DNA of 64,000 bases, taken from positions 36,871,063 through 36,935,062 of the forward strand of contig OZ017795.1 of the NCBI GenBank assembly GCA_963969395.1, written 5' to 3'. How positions within the stretch are numbered: position 1 is the stretch's first letter; every line of letters begins with the position of its first letter. A model generated the notes under the pieces. The model was given only the letters and a program-made list of their open reading frames with translations, was not told where the DNA came from and did not search any database. Positions 1 through 10,856 of this stretch are shown here, one piece after another. The stretch is from Pseudoscleropodium purum. Taxonomy: Eukaryota; Streptophyta; Bryopsida; Hypnales; Brachytheciaceae. The translations under genes were made by a program, and so were the position numbers.

Positions 1-1099
1 GAAGTACAAACTTAATTTGAGTTTTTTATATTACATAGAGAATTCGTAGTCGAATCCATGCACTAGAAGTCCACAAGAGTGGCTACTAGCTAGTATGCCA
101 ATGATAGGATAATAGATAACTAGAGAAGTTCAAGGGAATATCCACATAATATACCATATATATTATCTTTGAAAAAAATGATAGGTGGATAGCACATGAG
201 TATACAAAACAAAAGACAAATGAATTAGTTAAATTCATGGAAAGGGAGCAAAAATTCTACATTTCTTCTTGAATAGGTGAGAATGCAAATTGCTTTTGAC
301 ATTAAATACAAGGCTAAGGAATGAAATCCTATAGATATGGTTTTTTAAAACTTTTTTCTCTATCTCAACTCAATTCTTCAACATAAAAGATTAGAAAATC
401 AAAATCAGTAATACCAAATTGTAGGTGAAGAAGATTCAAAGTCAAAAAATCTAGTCAAGTAAGTTTATGAAATTTCTTCCACATACTCATATACTAGTTT
501 AGTACAAGATCCTACAATCAAAGGAAAAAAGGAAAAAAGGAAAAAAACAATTTTAAAACTTTTATGCTCTATGCAATAGAAATGACAATTTTGTATGCTT
601 TGTTTTGATAAAAAAAAAAAGGCCTTGGGCTTTTCAAAGACACTTCTTTTTTTCATTTTTTATGAAGTATCAAAGTGGCAATATTAAATGTCATAGTGGT
701 GCTTCAAATTTCAACATATTGAATAGAAAATATCACAATAGCACACACCACATACCCACAAGTTTGTTTTCATCCACAATTTGATAATTTTCATCCAAGA
801 TTTTTTTTTTTAATTTGAATTTTTTTGATGATTAACTCCTCTTTCAGTACTATTTGTGTTCTTAGGGCATGGGCCAAGACCCTCTAAGGTAGGAGGTTCA
901 TAAATTGACCATTTAAGAGTTGGAGAGTTGGAATTGATTTTTGGGGAGGTGAAACTTCTTCAAATATTTTTCACTAAATTTTCCTTGAAAGACAAGTAGA
1001 CTTGGCATCTAACCCAAGGCATTTCATATTTTTTGAAGCTTTGTGGAATTGGTTGTAAAAATTTGAAGCTAAAATGGCATAGGGCTCTAATAACGTCAA
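1..1099. other. AT-rich intergenic DNA, no gene seen
   Basis: I see no convincing coding exon here. The block has long A and T runs, for example around 530–560 and 610–620. Its one recognisable segment is about 655–830, which resembles 19205–19385 and is listed separately as a repeat. Confidence 0.6.
655..830 (+). repeat. Dispersed repeat, copy 1 of 2
   Basis: The segment shares ordered blocks with 19205–19385. These include a T-rich start, 'gtggcaat', a stretch reading 'gct(t/c)caaatttcaacat', 'gatagaaaa' variants, and 'catccaagattt' near the end. Both copies are noncoding and strongly diverged. No terminal structure was recognised. Confidence 0.4.
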
Positions 1100-1178
1100 C
1101 CTCCTAAAATGTACATTCATTGTACATGCTCAAGGCTACTAAAAAGCAACATGTACATGCAGTGTACATTTAAGGAGG
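1100..1178. repeat. Foldback / inverted repeat with 29-bp arms
   Basis: The left arm at 1100–1128 (starting cctcctaaaatgtacatt) pairs with the right arm at 1150–1178 (ending gtgtacatttaaggagg), around a 21-bp loop. The arms carry nested GTACA/TGTAC palindromes. This looks like a small foldback or MITE relic. No target-site duplication could be fixed. Confidence 0.6.
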
Positions 1179-4100
1179 TGGATGCTTCCAGAACTTATGT
1201 GCTTATGGAACCTCCTACCTTACTTTAATTCAAATGGCTGCCAAATTGCCAAAAATACACACACAGTTTAGGGTTTAAAAAAAGACTGACATCATCCTTA
1301 TCACTGACGATGGTGGGTGCACTCCTTTGAACTTAACATAATGCGAAGCTTCAACACAATTTGATCCTCTCTTTCTTTCTTCTCTTTTGTTTCGCTTTCT
1401 TTTTTATCAAACAAAGAAAACAGAATTGACGCTCTCTTTTTGTCATAACTTATCATGAATTTGATTCATTTCCTACTCATCAGTCTGGAAGTCTGGATCA
1501 CTCATCCGATTCCGGATCAACCCCAACTGCACATATGGATAGAGACGAAGACAAGGATTCCAGTTATTTATGCCTGCAATCGAAGCCAGAGATTCAAAGC
1601 TGCTGTGGGTTGAAACTAAATAACGTAAAACTAGATTATATTATTCCTTCCTCTCTCAACTTCCAAAGTTCCAGAAGCAGCTTGCTGAAGCCTTTGATGT
1701 GCGGCAGGGATCCCCTCGTTTCGCATGAGATTCCCATGGCAGATGCCTGATTGCAGTTGTACGTTATTTTATGTCAACAGCAGTCAAGTGAGAGAGGACA
1801 TCATCCATCAAGCACCCAACAACAGTATAAAATGTTGGAAAACAAAAAAATTCAATTGTAAATTAAAAAAAAAGAAGGGGGGAAAAATCAGAAAGACTGA
1901 GAAGCACGTTCGAGTGAGAATTGTCCTGTTGTTGAAGAAGAGTACCTAACTGAAAGTTGCAAAAAGAAGTTGGAAGCAGCATTTAATTTGGTATTGACAA
2001 TTGACTTCTGGTACTAGCACTGAGTAGAGAGAAATAGAGCCAGGAATTTGTTGATGGAATTATGCAAATAATCCGTCCTCCACGAAGTAGAAGATTTAAC
2101 AAATTGTGAAGGAAGCATCTCTTGGTTGGGGATTGGGCTCACCTCTATAAGCCTCGTGGACCTAGCTAGATGGCGAATTGCATCTTTAATGCCTTTGTTA
2201 GGATGCAGTAGACTTCACAAAGAACTGACACTGATGCTGCTTCTCTCGAGAAGTTCTCATGTTCTCATATGACTATGAAGTCATTTGATTTGACTTCCCT
2301 GCCATAGTTGGGTGGACTATGGTGGTAAGTAAGTGCCCATTGGCCTAGGTTTGAACTCATGATCGCATCATTGGTGTGTCAAGGCCAATATCTTGAAATC
2401 CTCACCATTCTTAAAAGCAAAATGAGGGTACAAAAAATTAAAGTCTGAAGATGATAAAAAAACAAAAAAAACTCATCCTACTAACCTAGATCTGCAAGAG
2501 TTGTCCTCATTTAGTTTTTGCAATTTTCTATAAAAAAAATTACTCTTATAAATGCATCAAATTTATCTATGTTGTCTTTTAAGTCAAAAAAGATAATTTG
2601 ACGTTTGAAGACCTAATTTTACTTTTAATTAGATTTGTTAGAAAGGATTGTTTGTTCCCATTTGATGTAGTTGAAGTAGATTAGGTGACTATGAATGAAA
2701 AGTTGTTGAATCCACATCTAGACAAGTGGCGACAAAGTGGCAAACCCTAGTATTGATGGCCGAAGCAGTGGCAGCTAGAGTGTGATCCAAGATTTAGATC
2801 TGGCATTTTAAACTTTTTTATACCTCCAAATTTTTCCAAGGGCTTGGTGCAGAAGATAATTTTTTTGGTGCTATTAGTCTTTTTGTCGCCTAAAAAATCA
2901 CTGGCACATCCCCCACGTGTTCTGCTGCATCAATCTTTGTGTGACTTGGGCAAATGTACACTTTCTCTTCTCTAATTGCACTGTCTGCAATTTGACATTC
3001 CTTGCACATTGTGAGTTCTAATCAATCTCCAATGTTGCGTACAAATTTCAAACTTGTGAACACATGTCAAAGTGCATTAATCAAGGCACAAGGAGCTCAT
3101 GTTGAATCCTGGACTGAAAATTGTAAGTTACACATGGATTGTTTGATCCCGTGCCAATTGCGGGATGATAAAATAACCACTCATAATTACAGGGAATTCA
3201 ATGAGAGCTGTGGAGGAGCCCATTTGCCTAATATACGGCAATGCGACCAAGTTAGACAAGATTACATACACTATTGTATCATGGAATACATTTATATACA
3301 ATGTATGACACACTTATATCAATGACATAACATTGTAGAATGTTCAACCAAGAGCCGGTGTTCTATGCCAATTTCTTTTTAATGTAGAATACTCCCCTGA
3401 ATTTTTTGAAGAAGTCTTGACATCATTTCATTACTGTAGATCTCTTTTATTCTTGCAATTTGCTTATATTGTTAACTTGTAAGCAAGCAAGCATGTTAGG
3501 GTCTCAGAGAACTGTAGAACTTCTACAAAGAGCAGGGCCCGGACCATTCTTCAGGACACACTACAATACATTAGAGAGGTTTATAACAGATATTTCATTA
3601 AAATGGCGCCATTTCTCCACCATTTTTCCATTAATTTTCTAAGACTGGTATAGATTTCTGACCTTGAAACCCTGAAATCTAGGACTGGTATCACACAGTT
3701 CAGATCACACGTTCTAAACCTAAAGGTGCCAAGTTTGTGAAATACTGCTATTTTAATGAAATATCTGTTTTTATTTACAATCATTAGGGGAGGTTATTAA
3801 CTTACATTTGTGTTTGTGTGCGAGACAGGCTGGGACCAACGAATTACTGTTACTTTACAGAAGTTTAGTAATTTAGAGAGTGGTGTTTAATTATTAGAAG
3901 TTCTACTGTACTGTGCTCCGTACTAAACATCATGGACACAATTGTCTGCATGGAATAGAACGCTGTGTTCACTGATCGTAATCCAACTTCGAAGCAACTT
4001 CAGGATGTTCCGCCAGTCCAGGAGAAGTCGACGCACAAACTGCTTCTAGACTCTGTCCTCAATTAAGTCCTGCATGACCAGGCGAGGCGGGGCAACTGAA

Positions 4101-5109
4101 CGAAATTCAAGGAAAGGAGAGCAGAAGAATCTTCACAAACGCTATAGAATTCAACTCTAGCTCCGCATGGAAATTCATGACAACATCTCTGATCGACTGG
4201 CTTGCACGCAACACAGCTGGTACGTGCAGTACTACCTGTACGTTAATTAGGTTAATTATAGAAGCAGACTCATCTTGTTATCTCCTTCTCAAGGTCTTCT
4301 AACTTTAGTCACATTATAAGGGTCCACCTTTTCGCTTCAGTTTGAGTTTGTAAGGCCGAGTACCAAAATAAGAATAAACACTGCACTTGGCACTTGATCA
4401 TGCACAGACTAATTCTATGTTTGTTAAAAGTTTAAAAAAATTCATGAACGTACAAATGCAATTGACGCGTGTGTGTGCGTGGCTAACTCGATTTCAAGTT
4501 GCTCATCATGCAGCAATTGGTGGTAAGCCAGCACCTGCATCAATTGGTTTGCTTCCCCATTCAAGCAGTGTTCAGATGTTTCCCACTGACTTGGGGACTT
4601 CCACCTCCATGTTCTGACCGTACTAAGCTTAAGCTTACTACTGTCCTCGAACTTGCAGGAGATTCGAAGTAGTTGTTCCTTTTTATTTTTATTTTTTTTT
4701 CAAAGGAGGTTGATCAGATAGCATATTGTTCTTACTTCATTTAAAAACTCGTTGGAATTGTGTAGTTTTGACATATATAACATTATATGGCAGCGAAGTA
4801 CAAGAGATGTACCTTCAAGTCACACACACACACAAGGAGTAGCAACTTATCACTGATGAGTGGCTGCCAAATTGCCATTCAATCCTGGTTTTAATTTAGT
4901 GTTGCCAACAGTTGAGAGAATTTCGTGCCACTGATTTTCCTGGTTTGCTGTTCAGCCGGGATTGATTCTCCCTGTTCCTATTGCATAAGATAGTCATCTG
5001 GGAAACTTCTCATAACTTATGTGTAGTACTCCTGTAAGGAAAACAAAGATGATCTCTCTCCCTATGAAGATTTCCACATTCCATTATAAGAAACTCATGT
5101 TTTTGTTTG
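1179..5109. other. Intergenic DNA, no gene supported
   Basis: Composition is less AT-biased in parts (about 3990–4250), but no open frame here has recognisable motifs or a splice pattern that I can connect. The longest frame, 3002–3325 plus, does not resemble a family I know. A possible SINE (2305–2475) is listed separately. Confidence 0.5.
2305..2475 (+). repeat. Possible tRNA-derived SINE
   Basis: A-box-like sequence (tggactatggtggtaag, near 2311) is followed about 35–40 bases later by a B-box-like sequence (ggtttgaactc, near 2346). About 110 bases further on lies an A-rich tail (near 2455–2475). This is the layout of the RNA polymerase III head and tail of a plant SINE. Both boxes deviate from consensus and there is only one copy in the window, so this stays a candidate. 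Confidence 0.3.
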
Positions 5110-5218
5110 AAATTTTTTTTTAGACATTCACATGTTTTCATGTTAACAATAACATCAATTATAACATCAAAAAAATGTTATTGTTAACATGAAAATATGT
5201 AAATGTCTAAAAAAATTC
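5110..5218. repeat. Foldback element with 45-bp arms
   Basis: The left arm at about 5110–5155 and the right arm at about 5174–5217 are near-perfect reverse complements (about three mismatches) around an 18-bp loop. The core is catgttaacaataacat opposite atgttattgttaacatg. It looks like a small, fairly young hairpin MITE. There is no coding content. Confidence 0.75.
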
Positions 5219-5456
5219 ATCAAAATAAGTATAAATTTATTATAGTGTTGTCATTTAAAGATATTCACATGATCGACTTCAATTTCATTAAATTGATGGT
5301 ATGACAAATTTTGTTAAAATGGCGATATTTCATGATGTGCCATTTTGAGATTGCCAAAGGCACAGAATGACCACCATTGTAATGAAATTCGCCATCAGTA
5401 TAGTTCCACTACTTCGACAGGACTTGCAGTACGATTTGAAATTCAAGTCTTTAAGG

Positions 5457-5675
5457 TAGAGGCACCTGAAAGCATCCCTGCACCCAATGACGTCCCTTTT
5501 TTTTAGGAAGGGGCATCATTTCAGAACTTAAATGTGCACATACTAAACAGAGCTTAGTAATTGTTGGCTGACATTGTTAAGCCATGTACAAATCACTGAG
5601 ATTTGTGTTTTAGAACGACGCCCCTTCCAAGAAAGGGAAGCCATTGGGTGCAAGGATGCTTTCAGGTGCCTCTCC
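5457..5675. repeat. Long hairpin, possible small-RNA precursor
   Basis: Arms at about 5457–5527 and 5610–5675 are reverse complements across about 60 bases, with an internal loop of about 80 bases. The innermost 30-base block (containing ggatgctttcaggtgcctc on the right arm) has only one mismatch, while the rest has small bulges. That profile fits a MIRNA-type or siRNA-generating hairpin as well as a short foldback transposon. I do not recognise a known miRNA in either arm. Confidence 0.6.
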
Positions 5676-8498
5676 CCTTCTGCATTCTAGATCTGTCAGC
5701 ATTTCTGGTGTCAGAATTGATGACATATTCTTCCTCCAGGTACGTAATAGAAATGCGTCAGTGGGGAGCAAATGTTTTCTTGACATATCATATAACAATT
5801 GTCTGAGATAAATCATATTATGTTATTTCAAAGTACTCTGAATGGGGGAGGAACACGTACATATCTTACAAAGGGTACGAAAGAATTGAACAACTCAGTC
5901 AAACTACCAAGTTCAAGAATGGCTAAATATCAAGTTTATCAAGCCATATGGGGTGGATTCCAGGACCCACCCTCACTGCTGGTTTAAAAAAACAACGTTA
6001 AGCACAACTAAGTCTGATTGAAAGGTGTATTTAAGTTATTTGTGACACCATTAATTCTGTTCCTTCCTATTTAATTTGTGCCTGAATTTTCTCACTAACT
6101 TGGACAATAAGACTTCCATTTTTATTTCGGAAACAGTAAGACTTCTATGCCAGTTTAGGGTGACTTCAGTGACTTTCGAGTTTTGCTTCAAAGGTTTAGC
6201 TAGTGATGTGCTTGTTGACTAGTGCATGGTCTGTTTTGTTGAAATCAATTTTTTTTTTCAAACTTGACCCTAAAATGAACTGCAGCTTCAAGATAACAAG
6301 CAAGCTGTCCCTTTGCTAAGTGAGACTAACTCAAGAATTGGCAAACATTAGTCCCGTGCTATCCATTCCATCCTGGGATTTAGTGTAATGTAGAAGAAGT
6401 GGAACGGTGGAGAATTGATCGAGCCCCCAAAATGGTATTGAGTTGAGATATCCATTTCCAAGTAAAGCACTCATCGAAATAATTGATCATAAAGTCACCA
6501 ATAAATCAAGCACGACACATGTTTGAAAGTAAAAATAAAAAAATAAAAAAAAAATACAATGCACATTATGCACACACCAATGAAATGGTGGAATCACAGA
6601 ATGACAAGTGTCCCACAACTTCTTCTTCATTGGTGGCTTACCAACGTATTTTTCGTCTGTCACCATAGTGTGCATTTTGAGGTGCTGCTGATATTTTAGC
6701 ACCCCGACGGTTGTACCTTTCCTTCCCTTCCCTTCCCTTATTACAGATCATTCCACTTTAAGTAAAAGGTTCCAGAAAGAAAAGCGATGGTACGTACGTA
6801 CGTCTGCAGTTCGTTCTCGTTCCGTGCTCTTGGCTTCAGCTTCATTCGTAATCCTCTTGCACATTGAAAGCATGCGGATTGAAACAAGAGATCCGTGGCC
6901 CTGCGGGAATTGCCACATGGATGTCCTGAAGCAAGCTCTGTAGCTTTTTAAATCGGTCCAAATGGCAAAAACCTACCTTAAAAGAGATTGAGATTGGCTC
7001 TTTGAGTTTGTGGGAAACTTTAAGGTAAGGTGGATGACCTATTTCTAATGAACTCCCCCAATCTCGTGATACAGACTATTTGCACAGGAGATGAGCAGTG
7101 ATTAATTGTGGCACACTTTTGAAAGTAGTTGTAGTGCATTACTATTGGTTGTAAAACTCACAATATTGCAACGAGTCCTTGGTTGATTTTGCAATCAGTC
7201 TATGGTCAAAAATAAAAAGGTCTATATCACTAATATAGGTCAAAGAGAATCTTTCACTAAAAAATTCATAATAATTACGTTTAGTGTAATAAAATTTTGA
7301 AAAAGTAAAAAAATCCTTCCAAACCCTATTTCTATAGGTTGGAAAAATTATGAATTCCCAAAAAATTGCACTCCAAATATGTGTAATTGCTTAAGTAGTT
7401 GGAAATGGATTGGCTACCGTAGATGACCTATTTCTGTTTCATTTCTGATCACTTAAGTAATTCAACATATTTATAGTGTAGGTATTTATATAGTAGAGGG
7501 GGAAGGGGAGAAGACTTTTCCTATTTGGAGAAATAAATTTCAAAAGGATTTCATATTTTTGTACATTTTTTGTCTTCAATAATAAAATTACTATGAATTT
7601 TTTGGGGGAAGATTTAATTCAACCCATTCTTGTTATATAGGTCACTCCATTTCCAACCATAGGCTAATTACAAAATCAATGATGCTTCCGCCAATACAAG
7701 TGATAACCATGGCTTCCAATGTATTGTACATCTTGTGATCATTCTATGCTTTCAATGTACACCACCCCAACATTTGTGTTGCTCCTCATTTAGAAGTATT
7801 CTAGGGGGTTGAGAGGGCCGTTTCAAGCAACTGCGCCCCGCAGTTATCCCCTTGCAATTCCGGGGAAAGGTTGTTCCTGACAAAAAAAATTCAAAAAAAG
7901 ATTCATTCTTGAAATGAAGAAAGAAACTGAAAAAAAAAATATTTTTCAAACATGGTAGTTGCATTGCCACGTCTGCAAGCTGTTGTAGGACAGTTCCTGC
8001 AGTTTGAGAACTGCCAAGAATTCACAGCCGTCCTGCAGGCTGAAATCTGTTCTAATGACTGCTCCGTGTGAGCAGCCACCTTAACCGCAGTTGATTAGAA
8101 ACATAAGAAACATCGTCACTGTGCCGATTTTAACAAATTTGAGCCTCTGTCAATGAAGTAGGTTGGAGCAGGAAGTGGCAAAATGAAGCTCGACTGACTG
8201 TGCAGGGGTCCATTGCTTGCTTGCAAAACACAGTCATGGAATTTGGGCTGGACTCTAAGCTTATGTTATGGTCTAGCTCCTTTTTATTTTCAAGTTGTAA
8301 AAGTCCTTAACTTAGTTACTCAAGAACTTAGGCCTGTGAACTTTTTTGTTCGGCAAATGAAATAGTAGGCCAGGTGCAGGTCTGGAGTAGGATCTAAGCT
8401 AAGGTAGACATACCCAGTACCAATTGCTAACCTGACACCACCCAAATATACCATTGTCATTGATTCTAGAGTGAGAATCTATGACGATACTACGTGTC
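5676..8498. other. Intergenic DNA, no gene seen
   Basis: The block contains simple-sequence stretches, a CCTTC-type repeat near 6717–6738 and a GTAC repeat near 6790–6803. No coding exon, RNA gene or transposon end was recognised. Confidence 0.5.
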
Positions 8499-9431
8499 TT
8501 AACCCCCTAAAGATTGAAGACTATGTTTCCACTGAAAAAGGCACCAAAACTATCATTTTTGAAACAAGCACCAAATTTTAGATGAAAAACATCAGTGGAC
8601 ACATTTAATTGTAGGATCTTGTAGTAAATTAGTTTGAAAAGATGTGAAAAAAAATTTCAGAATTTTTCACCATGTAGATTGCAAGATATTAACGTTTGGA
8701 GTGACAAAAAAAAAATTTAACCCTGTGAAAATACGAGCAGTTGCACTTCACAAGGGGTTTTTTTGTATGAAAAAATGCCCAAAATGGTGGTTACTCTTTA
8801 GATTCATTCTTCAAGGCAAGTTGGCTATATGCTTTAAATTTTTTAGATCATTTGGAATAGCACAACATATAGGAAAAAAAGAGTATGCAAAAAGAACTAC
8901 AAATTGATTCAAAACACTCAAATTTTTAAGAATTTAATTATACCATTGAATTTTTTGAATTCCAATGGTGGTGATGTATTAATAAATAGTCTACGTCACA
9001 TGTTTTTATTTTTTCAAAAAATATTAAAAATTGAGTTAAATAAAGGACTCCAAAGTTTATTTTCAAGTAGGGAGTCCATAACTACCCGCAAACTAGAACA
9101 CCTCAAAACTTTCATCTCATGAATCAAAATAGAATGATTTAAGGCTTTTTCTTTATATATAAATCTATAAAATCAATTTCAGATTTTAATTTTTGAAAAA
9201 AGTGATCTTTTAAGAAATTTTTTGGTTGCTTGCCGAGCATTGATAATTACATATTATGCAATAACTTTTGAACCATGTAGTCAAAGGTTATGAAAATTGT
9301 TGGGCCTTAAAGTTACTCCTTGGGCACATGTTGTGAGAAAATTTTAGGAAAAAAAATAAGAATTCCATTTGTAGTGAGCTACCCAAAATTGCTATGTTGC
9401 CAAAAACGCAATTTAGACCTTCAGGGATTAA
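8499..9431 (+). repeat. TTAA-ended dispersed repeat, copy A
   Basis: The copy begins ttaaccccctaaag and ends ccttcagggattaa, so the ends are imperfect inverted repeats. Internally it shares a long ordered series of blocks with the copies at 10365, 15037, 25083 and 45633. Examples are 'tgtagattgcaagatatta', 'cacttcacaagg', 'acaacatatagga' and 'ccaaagtttatttt'. It is about 930 bp and noncoding. The TTAA at both ends could be a target-site duplication, as in piggyBac-like elements, or include a TAA/TTA duplication as in Harbinger-like elements; the superfamily is undecided. Confidence 0.65.
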
Positions 9432-10364
9432 CTTCACAATAAATGAAGTTAAGGCATATACTTGTGTTATAAATTCTTATTCTAAAACTAACAAGCGTCT
9501 TATGTTTGGGTGGTATTAGATACGTCTACTTTATGTAGTTTTTGGATTTCTTTGGTGTTAATAAACTACAATATGTTGACAATGTGTATAGATATGTGAA
9601 TTCGTGTTTTTCAAAACCTATCCATACAATAGAGAAGAATTCGAAGAGAAGAGTAAGCAACTAGGTGGACATGCCATTCACCACACAAGTATAATTTGAA
9701 TCCTTCGCCACAATACAATGGGAACTTTCAACCTATGAAATTTGGCATGATTATTCAATGCCATGTTTTGATTTACTTTCAAAAAATTATGCAAAATGAT
9801 TTCCTCTTGCAAATTTCATTCCAAATTGAAATTAACAAAGCTAAAATCTTCTTAAAAAACCTTGTGGCCCTTCACTATAGAGTGTGTAGATAACTGTACA
9901 ACGGTGCAAATTTGCTTTGCACTACTTAGTTGTTTGAAGCTTGGTTGTGTGTAGTGACTGTGCGGTGCATGTCTAGTTTTGGGAAGTGCATGGCTGATGG
10001 CACACTTACCTTATGTGTTGATTGTGAATAATTTTGTTTGGAGTAGACTCAAGGGATAATTACCTTATTGAATTCCATTGTTGAATAATGTTATAGACTA
10101 TCATTCTCTACATTGAGGATAGGAAAAAAAATGAAGAAGCTAAAATCTATTTTGGGATACATGATTGAAGCTCTAAGTGCCTATTTAACCTCTAAAGGAC
10201 CATATTGCATTAATGGCTACATACAAATTTGAAGCATGTGTATGTAAATAGAGATTTCCATATATTTGGCCCAAATTTTAATAGAAGGTGCGATGAGGAA
10301 TATGAATCAAAAGTTATAGCCTAATATGTTATTTTTTTTTTGTAACTGGGCAATTTGGGTAGAT
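9432..10364. other. Intergenic AT-rich DNA, no gene seen
   Basis: No coding exon, RNA gene or clear repeat end was recognised between the two neighbouring TTAA-family copies. Confidence 0.5.
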
Positions 10365-10856
10365 AAAAAATTGTTTATTATAACATTTCAACCATTGGAA
10401 TTGAAAATTTTCAATTTCATAATTAAATCCTCAATAAATTAGTATTTTTGAATCATTCTCTACTACTATCTACTCACTATTTTTTTCCTATATGTTGTAC
10501 AATTTCAAATGGTCTAAAAATTTTCAAGCATGTGGCTAATTTGTCTAGGAAAACAAATCCAATGAAGTGCCACCATTTTGGTCATTTTTTCATAGAAAAG
10601 TGAGCTTGTGAAGTGCAATTGTCCTATTTTTTGCAAGGACACAAAATTGATTTTATTGAATTTAAATGCTAATATCTCACAACCCACTGTGAAAATTTTT
10701 GAAATTTTTACTACATGTTCTCAAATCAGCATGCTACAAGATTCTATGATTACATGTATCAAAAACAATTTTTTTTCAAAAATTTGATACTTGTACTAAA
10801 AATGGCAATTTTCAAGTATTTTCAGTAAAACATAGACATGGAACTTTAGAAATTAA
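10365..10856 (-). repeat. TTAA-ended dispersed repeat, copy D (truncated)
   Basis: This is a reverse-complement copy of the 5' half of the family seen at 8499–9431. Read on the minus strand it starts near 10856 (ttaatttctaaagttcc). It then runs through the shared 'ttgccattttta' and 'cactgtga' region to a block matching 'accattgaattttt' near 10400. The 3' half is missing. Confidence 0.55.

Noticed and set aside
3002..3325. 107-codon plus-strand frame
   Set aside because: It has no motif I recognise, no splice context and no supporting base-composition shift, and an overlapping frame lies on the other strand. Length is not exceptional.
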